Assembly (NCBI GenBank): GCA_016630955.3
Contig: CM049985.1
Coordinates: 434,001-498,000, forward strand
DNA from: Didymella arachidicola
Lineage: Eukaryota > Ascomycota > Dothideomycetes > Pleosporales > Didymellaceae
Direction: 5' to 3'
Length of the DNA stretch: 64,000 nt
This document shows, piece after piece, positions 56,800 to 64,000 of the stretch; the stretch's first letter is position 1; every line of letters starts with the position of its first letter. Under the pieces are notes generated by a model that did no database searches, was not told the origin of the DNA, and saw only the letters and a program-made list of their open reading frames with translations. The translations under genes and the position numbers were made by a program.

Positions 56800-56987
56800 A
56801 TAACACGCATTCTTTTTGCCGCCCTAAGGGTGTCCACAGCTTGAATGCTGTCTTTGTGTGATCATCCAGGGACACGATGACTACTCATCATTATTCCCCT
56901 TCCATATAGGGACGCTGAAGCTAGCGTTCACCTGGGCAGGTGTCTTTTTGTGCTCTCGATTTTGATGAACGATCATGTTGTCTGCTA

Positions 56988-57019
56988 CCGTGTCCGTGCG
57001 CGTGATGCGCCGAACCACC
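56988..57019. repeat. Left terminal inverted repeat of pogo-type element
   Basis: Thirty-two bases beginning CCGTGTCCGTGCG and ending CGAACCACC, immediately inside the TA target site. It matches the complement of the right arm except for the extra block there. Confidence 0.9.
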
Positions 57020-57060
57020 AAAACACCTCTATTATCTCAGCTCTACAACAACACAACGCA

Positions 57061-58940
57061 ATGGGGTTACAAGAAGCGCTTGCAGAGTGTGATACTTTTG
57101 CATCTGGAGATGATTTTCCGTGGTCTAAAATAGCAGAAAAGCATGGTGTTGTGCGGTCAACGTTAACGCGCGCGTGGAGGGGTGAGACGCGCCCGCATCA
57201 AGAGAAGGTTCTTGCACAGCAGAAGCTCACCCAACAACAAGAGGAGGAGCTTGTGAAGTATATAGAGGAGCTTACTGCTCGTCATATACCTCCTACAAGA
57301 GAGATGATCGCCAATTTCGCGTCAGCAGTCGCCCAGGAGCCAGTGAGCGAGAGCTGGGTTACCCGCTTCATCAACAAGTACTCTATCCATCTCATCTCTC
57401 AATACTCGCGGGTATGGACGCCAATCGCCACAATGCCGATTCCTACGCGAAGTAAGAGCTCTACTTCAACTTACTACAGCGTAAGATTGCTGAGTATAAG
57501 GTTAACGCTCAGCACACGTACAATATGGATGAGAAGGGCTTCATGATAGGCATCACTACTAGGGCAAAACACGTGTTTAGTAGACGTATGTGGGAGAAGG
57601 GGGAGGTCAAGGCATCACTTCAAGATGGCAATCGCGCCTGGATTACGCTGCTGGTGTGTGTGTGTGGTGATGGATCAGCTCTGCCGCCAGGTCTCATCTA
57701 CGAGTCTGCCAACAGCACCATCCAATCAAGCTGGGTGGAGGAAATACAGTCAGGGGAACACTCTGTGCTTGTTTCTTCCTCACCTAGTGGCTGGATCAAC
57801 AACGATATAGGCCTTGCCTGGCTTCAGCAGGTGTTTGATCGCCTCACCAAGACCAAGGCGCGGAGGAAGTGGCGCCTCCTAATCCTTGACGGCCACGGCT
57901 CCCATGTGACGATGGACTTTATCAACTACTGTGATCAGAAAAAGATACTCCTGGCTATACTTCGTCCTCATTCAACCCATACGTTGCAGCCGCTTGATGT
58001 GGTGATGTTCAAGCCTCTGTCAACAGCGTACTCAAAGGAGCTCACAACACACCTTCACAACGGCCAAGGACTGTCAGTAATTAAGAAAAGCAACTTCTTC
58101 CCCCTGTTCTGGAAGGCTTGGGAGAGTACGTTTACTCAGGGGCTAATACTTAAGTCCTTTGAGACGACGGGTATATCACCCCTACAGCCCAACGTCATCC
58201 TCCGACGCTTTGCTAAGGATACCCCTGAGACCTCTGACGGCAGCACAAGCTCTTCTTCAGTCTATTCTGGCAGAGATTGGCTTAAAATTGAGACTCTGCT
58301 GCGGAAAGTAGTCAGGGATGAGACCAGTAAAGAGCTGAGGAAGATCAGCCGCTCGCTCCATCACATCTCAATTCAAAACCAGCTCCTCCACCACGAGAAT
58401 CAGGGGCTTAGAGAGGTTCTTAAGACTCAAAAGAAGCATAAGAATAAGAGCAAAGCTCTTCAATTCCAGCCTCGCGAGGACTATCATGGTGGAGCAGAGT
58501 TCTACTCTCCTAGCAGAGTAGAGAAAGCACGCACTGATGAGAGGATAAAGCAACAGAGCCAGAGAGAGGAAGAGCTCCAAAAAGCAGAGATGAAGAAGCT
58601 TAGGCACGCTAATAAGCTGTACAATGAGAAGATTGCTCAGGAGAGGCGTGAACAGCGGGCGAGAGAGAAGGAGGAGCGTGAGCGACTTAGAGCTGAGAAG
58701 GCTGAGGAAGCAGCTGAACGCAAAGCTCGAAGGGAGCGTGATAAGCAAGCTTGCGACGCTCAAAAAGCTGTACAATTGCCCCAAAGAGGCAAGCGCAAAG
58801 CTTCAACAGCTCCTGCAGCAAAAATACAGAAGAAGCGTCGTACTGTGGCCGCTGCGCGTGGTGTTGTTGCTGCAGAGCCTCCTGCGGCACCTCGCACCCA
58901 CACCACGCGCAGCGGCAGAACAGCAACTCTATATAATTGA
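57061..58940 (+). pseudogene. Pogo/Fot1-type transposase, frameshift plus nonsense
   Basis: Start ATG 57061 (MGLQEALAECDTF), stop 58938-58940, about 626 codons if intact. The N-terminal half has a psq-type helix-turn-helix (FPWSKIAEKHGVVRSTLTRA) and a CENP-B/Tc5-type DNA-binding domain (IPPTREMIANFASAV.. SWVTRFINK). The DDE_1 catalytic domain has Asp in NMDEKGF, Asp in LILDGHGSH and Asp in LQPLDVVMF. The tail is a basic coiled coil, RKARRERDK, with an RTHTTRSGRT end. A one-base deletion in the G run at 57410-57412 shifts the frame, and a TAA at 57453-57455 interrupts the restored frame. Both were identified because the conserved family segment GMDANRHNADSY is readable only in the shifted frame. 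It is therefore probably unable to make active transposase. Confidence 0.92.
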
Positions 58941-59053
58941 ACTGTATGAGAGAATATTGTCTAATAGGCCTATAGAACAGTCCACAAAAAAAAACTTATA
59001 ATACTAGCTATTGTATGTGGCTCTATAACCTCATTTTTGCAGGTGCCTATTAA

Positions 59054-59102
59054 GGTGGTTCGGTGCATCACGCGAATCCGCGCATCACGCGCACGGACAC
59101 GG
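59054..59102. repeat. Right terminal inverted repeat of pogo-type element
   Basis: Forty-nine bases beginning GGTGGTTCGG and ending CACGGACACGG at the TA. Relative to the left arm it contains an added internal block with a second CATCACGCG copy. Confidence 0.88.
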
Positions 59103-59104
59103 TA

Positions 59105-60147
59105 GGTCTCCCTCTGCGACGACTCTCATATCTTGACGCAACATAGATGCCAATCGTTGCGCCTCTTTGACAACAGGACGCTTCACGTCAACACATCCCA
59201 CTTGTTACGAACGCACGCTCACACCGCGCCCTAGACAACAGGAGAAGATGCATTCGCTTTCGGGTGCTTCGTGAATTCGGATCTTGCAAATGTCTCACTA
59301 TTCTCGTGCAAGTCCATTGATGTCTCTAAAGAGACAAATACACATCTCACCCAGCATTGACTTCTTGCCGCTGCATGTCTCAGTTTCGCTTCCCCGCATC
59401 CACTTGATTACTTTCACCCCGTAGCGAGCCAGTGAAATGTGTGTCTCGTGTGAGCGTCACGGCGTGCTCACCATGGAGGGATGCAGGCTCAGTTGACTAA
59501 GATCGGCTATCGCTGTCAGGGCGAGTACGGTCTTTTGGTGCTGCTGTCGGAGGGCCTACGAGTGCTCCACCGACGCACAAACTGACGCAGGGAAGGTGAT
59601 TTGCGTGGCAATTCTTATGCTTGAGCATGGCTGGCGGAGTCGCTGACTACGTGAAGGTGCTGGAGATGTAGCGTACCTTTTTTGGTGATGATGGTACAGG
59701 CGCTGTTTAGGGGTGTTATCGTGAGCGTCTGCAAGCACTGCCCTTGTAAATACGTTAGCTCAACCGTCAAGGGCGCTGTTTACCTTGATGTGGTGGTGAA
59801 TTGTTCCGTCGTGTCATAATGGCGCGTGGCACAGGGAGCATTTTGGAGCAGTTCTAAAGGGCTTAGCGTTACTGGTTGTCTCTCAGCGCTCGATTTGGCG
59901 GAATTACAACCACGCAAGTGGCGACGGGATCTGATCGCTGGATGATATCGATGGCATTTGACCAAAGTAAGCACTGGTATCGAAATGAAAGCATCAACGC
60001 AAAACACGCGCGCTCAATGCCTGTGAAGCCATGCAATCCCATATGCCAACCGCAGATCGTAACCTCTTTCGCCGCCCAATGCAAATTTGCCGTATCCTAC
60101 ACACTGCTGCCATTCAATCAAGTAACCATCGATCATGGCCACATTCA
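59105..60147. other. Intergenic
   Basis: About 1 kb between the transposon and the 3' end of the LRR gene. No gene, repeat or RNA is recognised; the right part is probably the 3' UTR of the LRR gene. Confidence 0.4.
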
Positions 60148-63100
60148 TTACTCGACAGCAGATTCGTCACCTCTGGGATCCTTGCTGACATCCCTAAACA
60201 CCACGGGCCTATGACCTCCAGTCCCGTTGGCATCAACACCACCTGCACCGTCAGCGCGCCCATGCTCGATAAAATCAGCAACCTGCAGATCCGGATTCTT
60301 ATTCTTCAAGCTCGCAATCTGGCTCTCGCGGAACCTCTTGAATGCGACTGGGTCTTCAGACTCCAGGTTCTTCAATTCCTGGGCGTTCTCGACTACACTG
60401 TCGAATGCTTTCTCCCAGCCAAGACCGCGGATCTTACCCCTCAGTTCGTCGCCGCTGAGGTTCATGGTGTACTCGCGCAGAGCACGCAGGTGCTCAGGCA
60501 GACCCTCATCGTCGAACGTGCCGCTGATCAAGGCTTGATCGCTGTGCGAGCTTTCAGGGCGAGAGGGATTGAGAAGACCGGTGCGGACGCGATGACCGAA
60601 ACGGTGCAGGGCGCCTTCTTCGATGGACATACTGCGGGAAGCGAGACTGACATCGGAGTTGTGACGGCTGCGAAGGAGGCGCGGCTCGTCTTCGTCGGAT
60701 TCATGGGCAGATGGGTCGACGAAGGAGTCCGTCATTGTGGGCACGCTGGAGAGCGGTGGTGAGGTGCTGAGAACGGAGCTGGCGCGTGAATGGAGAGAGG
60801 CCGACGAAGGCAATGCTCCGAGACGTGTCTCAGGGTACTCGTCTTCGAAGCGTTGGATCATGCCTTCCAGGGTCTGGTCGAGGAAGAGGAGGCGGCCTGG
60901 TAGCACTTAGCTTATGAACTAAGTGGAAGGTAGGGAAGTACTTACGGTAATTCATGTCGTTGCCAGCCTTCGCCTCGCGAACGAGCGCAGGCTGTATCCT
61001 TGCTCTTGTGTTGCGTGCTGTATCCAGCAGATCCTTCGACATGGCTCTTGCCTTGCTGGGCTCCTCGGTAATATCTGCACGGCTGCGTGGCGTCGCAGTG
61101 CCACTGGCAATCTGTGAACCTCTGCGCAAGTCGGCATCCTTGTGAGATAAGCAGTAGCTGAGAGCCTTGACAATACCCGTCCCTCCGACTATATAGTCGT
61201 TGTCTGGCGCAGTTTCGATGGTGTCGTCAGCGTTCCCGGCGTCAGTCGGCCCGACAAGGTGGGCAAGAACGCCCGGGAGCTCGACTTCTCTTGGTACACC
61301 TTGAAGCTCGGGTACTTCGTTGATCGACTCAATGTTCCGTAGACAATAGGCAACGACCTGCTTGGCCAGGGCCCTGACAACCTCGTTCATGTCTGGCGAT
61401 GGAACGTCAATGTCGACGCAAATGAGCGTTCGAGACAGCTTCGCAGCGAGTGTCAGCGAAGCAAACATCGCTGCAGCCTCCTCCTGTGTCTCTTCGTCTG
61501 TGGACGTGGCTACACGAGCTATGGCCGGGTTCTCGAGGAGATCGATGTGCGCAATGTGTGGACAGTCTGGCAGGATCTCGGCGATGGCGATGGCGTCCGC
61601 GGGCTTCAGACCAAGGTTGCGCAAATGCAGACGCTTCAATTCTTTGAATTGAGGAATGTACTTCCGTAATAAGCACAACGCAGTCTGATCGAAGAGGTCC
61701 TTGTGGCGCGACAGGTCAAGGAAACGAAGAGACGGCAGGTTAGCCAAGACGGGAAATAGCATCTTCAGGTGTTCCTTGGTCAGACCGGTGTTGGCCAGAC
61801 ACAAGGCCCAGACTGTGCTGTCCTTGCCCAAGCTCTCGCAAAGCTGGGGAATCCACTCTCGCAGATCGTTGCCGGCAAGATCGATACCTTCGCAAACACC
61901 TGAGCGGATGTAGTGTTGAACGTGTTCCAAGCCCTCTCGATCGATGTCATTGTCAGCGAGACTGAGACGCTTCACACCACTGATGATGCAGCCATCGATG
62001 ATATTTCTGATACTGGGCGAGGTCAGGCCGCAGTCTGCCATGAGCAGTTCTTGCATTGTTGCACCACCCAAGCGCTCGGAAATAGCTTTTGACAGAATTT
62101 GAGCGATATCGATTGTCTTCGTATCCTTGGTGAGCGATTTCAGAGACGTCCCGTTCGTAGGTGGTGAGGAAGCTGTTTGCGATGGTGCCTTGGTGAGTTG
62201 CTTAGGAAAAGGGATCATCGACACGTCTAAGGCAATGACGGACTTGCACATGTATGTGAAAAGGGCAATGTGCTTCCATCCCTCCAGCCCGATCTTGACG
62301 TTATTCTTCAAGATAAGCCTTTTGATCGCACAGCCATGGGTATCGTTGGTTTCGTTGGGCTCGCGTGTCACGCTGCGATTCCGTGGTGCATGTGGCATCT
62401 TTGCCGCAAGAAGTCCTGCAAGGATGACTCTGATCTTCTCGTCGTTCAAATCCGCATCTTCCAGAAGGAGCTTCTTGACAGGCACGATAGCAAGCCAATC
62501 AGATAATGTTAGAACATCTGCAAGTTGTAGCCTGGAACCTGTGAGGTCTAACGAAGTGACCATACCAGGGTGCGCGACTGAGCAAGCGGCTGGGTTCGAA
62601 AGCTGATCGCTGATGCGCTTCAAGATGGGCGACTCGCGGAGTTGACAGCATCTTCGGTAGATGCGCAGAGGGTCAATTGTTGGCCGGTCCTGAGGTCGGG
62701 GTGGTGTTGCGGTCCCTGGCGCAACGCTTCCACTGTCTGCGCTGAGGTCGCCCTCATCCCTTGTAAGCTCCATTGGTATCGAGCCGTTCTCCTCAGCCTT
62801 CCTGCGCTTCTTCTCTTTACGCTCTTTCCGCTCGGCCTCGGAGCGCTTCTTCTTCTCTTTCTTCTTGTTTGGCTCTTGCTTATCATCGTCGAGCACTGTG
62901 CCCTCTGGGTTTGGTTCCTGCTCAGTGCCGACAACTTCTCGCGCAACAGCAACGACACCGTCAGTCTCCTTCTCTTCAACCAAAGCGGTAGGATGCTTCA
63001 GCGCCTCGCCCTCGCCGCGCTCTTTGAGCTTGTTGTCCTTCTGTTTCTTCTTCTTTTCGTCCTTATCTACGTCGTCCCTGTACTTCGGCCCACCAGCAAT

Positions 63101-63965
63101 CTCTACGTCGACGCAGAAGGCAACTTTGCGCAGCTTGTTCTGATCCAGCTCGGGCACAAGACATCGTTGGCGGTTCTTGTCGACATTCATGACCTTCCTA
63201 GGGCACACGCCGCCGTTGGGGTAGACTTTGCCGGCCGTACCTACTTGAGTACCGGAGGATAGTCGTCGCAGGGCATTGGAGAGGAAATTGGCCTTGGGTG
63301 CCTGAGGTACGTATGGCTCGAGTCCTGCGCTGCCTCCAGCGGCCTGCTGTATGCCGTTGAGGGCGCCGTTGAGGGCGCCGTTGGCGGAGGGCGCAATGCC
63401 GTTGGCGCCATTTGCGGCGGCTGGTGACCCTTGGGCCTGGGTGTGTGTGGTCTGCGCAGGGGGGTTCTGCGACGAGAACTTGGAGCTTATGCTGGAGATC
63501 CACGAGTTGCGCCGTAAGCCGGACTTGGAGTCTGGCGGTGTGGTGCCGCTCTTCGTGTCGCTGCCTCGGCTAAGCATCGTCGGACGTTTGGGAGCGGGGA
63601 TCTTCTGGGGTGTCGAGGTGGCATTGTTCGCAGGAGCAGGCGCAGGTGCAGACGCAGGTGGTGAGACGGGTTTTGGGGCAGTAGGCGTCTGTGCTGGTTC
63701 AGTCGCTGCTGGCTCTGCATGGTTCTGCGGCGGTCCCGTGGGCAGACCGCCATGCGACGACGTCTTAGGCGGCGCATCTCTGGTCAGGCCCGGCGACGAG
63801 GGCGCCTGGGTGCGGTGGTGGTGGTCTGCAGTAGCAACGCTGTCAGTCAGGCCCTCTGCGCTCCGCTGGGGCCGACAAGGTGGAGCGCCCAACGTAAGCG
63901 GATATCGGCTCACCTCTCGTCGAGTTGTGCAGCCAGGAAACATCAACGCCGTGGATATCCTCCAT
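60148..63965 (-). CDS. Large RNI-like leucine-rich-repeat protein, Mhp1-like
   Basis: Model: complement(join(60148..60896,60946..63825,63914..63965)), 1226 residues. The first exon (MEDIHGVDVSWLHNSTR) joins over an 88-nt intron to DHHHRTQAPSSPG; the last intron (49 nt) joins MNYR to RLLFLDQTLEG. The N-terminal 250 residues are Pro/Ala/Ser-rich. A small basic segment around NALRRLSSGTQVG and CPRKVMNVDKNRQRCLVPEL precedes a Lys/Glu-rich linker (KKEKKKRSEAERKERKEKKR). From about 440 to 800 are leucine-rich repeats of the RNI type: SLDLTGSRLQLADVL, LLMADCGLTSPSIRN, RLSLADNDIDREGLEHV, LCLANTGLTKEHLKMLF, FLDLSRHKDLFDQ and RLHLRNLGLKPADAIA. It resembles fungal proteins annotated as cell-wall biogenesis protein Mhp1; that name is tentative. 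A cytosolic scaffold is inferred. Confidence 0.8.
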
Positions 63966-64000
63966 CGCAGACGTCTGCTCATGCGAAGGCTGGACGGCTG

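Larger units (their letters stand above)
56988..59102 (+). mobile_element. Complete pogo/Fot1-type DNA transposon, inactivated
   Basis: The 2115-bp element is flanked by TA on both sides (56986-56987 and 59103-59104), the expected target duplication of Tc1/mariner transposons. The left inverted repeat is 56988-57019 and the right 59054-59102. Their outer 20 bases are identical (CCGTGTCCGTGCGCGTGATG as read inward), and both arms end at their inner edge in GAACCACC or its complement. The right arm carries about 17 extra bases that duplicate part of the arm. The single interior gene encodes a transposase with two disabling mutations. Near-identical arms and few lesions suggest fairly recent insertion. 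It lies 189 bases downstream of tRNA-Asn. Confidence 0.93.

Noticed and set aside
57411..57480. A GT..AG intron in the transposase that would bypass the frame change
   Set aside because: The stretch between the signals encodes the conserved family segment GMDANRHNADSY and LYFNLLQRKIAEY in the shifted frame. It is exon sequence, with a one-base deletion and a nonsense codon, not an intron.
1..64000. CRISPR arrays, bacterial operons, riboswitches or replication origins
   Set aside because: None seen; gene structure is eukaryotic with many short introns, and no regularly spaced direct repeats occur.

Overview
The window is nuclear DNA of a filamentous ascomycete, most likely a Dothideomycete. 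The genes carry many 44-60 bp introns with GT..CTNAC..AG signals. The families are typical of Pezizomycotina: an Ams2/Spt21-like GATA factor, NsdD, a fungal SREBP, a Ste2 pheromone receptor, a rhodopsin-fold membrane protein, a DUF1996-WSC secreted protein and DUF7580 proteins. No bacterial-style operon is present. The class assignment is an inference from gene content. All exon junctions were read by eye; the multi-exon models given here each sum to whole codons.

Layout. 1-7.1 kb: a 5'-truncated Ams2-like GATA/Zn2Cys6 regulator and a seven-helix membrane protein. 7.1-14.0 kb: a decayed zone with a fold-back repeat and the remains of a C2H2 gene (minus) and a DUF7580 gene (plus). 14.6-19.5 kb: SNU13 and V-ATPase subunit c, separated by about 3.6 kb with no recognised gene. 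20-27 kb: a DUF1996-WSC secreted protein, a Gfo/Idh/MocA oxidoreductase and a Ser/Pro-rich protein. 28.3-32.5 kb: an intact divergent pair, HeLo-like/DUF7580 (minus) and multi-C2H2 (plus), with a third DUF7580 scrap beside it. 33.7-44.4 kb: SREBP, glutamate-cysteine ligase and NsdD, all minus. 44.4-50.7 kb: a gene-poor stretch upstream of nsdD. 50.7-51.5 kb: a methionine-synthase-like fragment and a small terminal-inverted-repeat element. 52.2-56.2 kb: the Ste2 receptor and a BRCT protein, divergent. 56.7-59.1 kb: an intron-containing tRNA-Asn and a complete but mutated pogo/Fot1-type transposon. 60.1-64.0 kb: a large leucine-rich-repeat protein.

How the genes relate. Most are independent eukaryotic genes: sterol/hypoxia regulation (SREBP), glutathione synthesis, sexual development (NsdD, Ste2), histone-gene regulation (Ams2-like), pre-mRNA and snoRNP function (Snu13) and vacuolar acidification (Vma3). 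The most interesting set is the divergent DUF7580/C2H2 pair. The same two-gene divergent arrangement occurs twice within 20 kb, once intact and once as a ruin. The DUF7580 protein joins a HeLo-like N-terminus to a region that looks like a degenerate protein kinase, which resembles the layout of MLKL-type cell-death executors.
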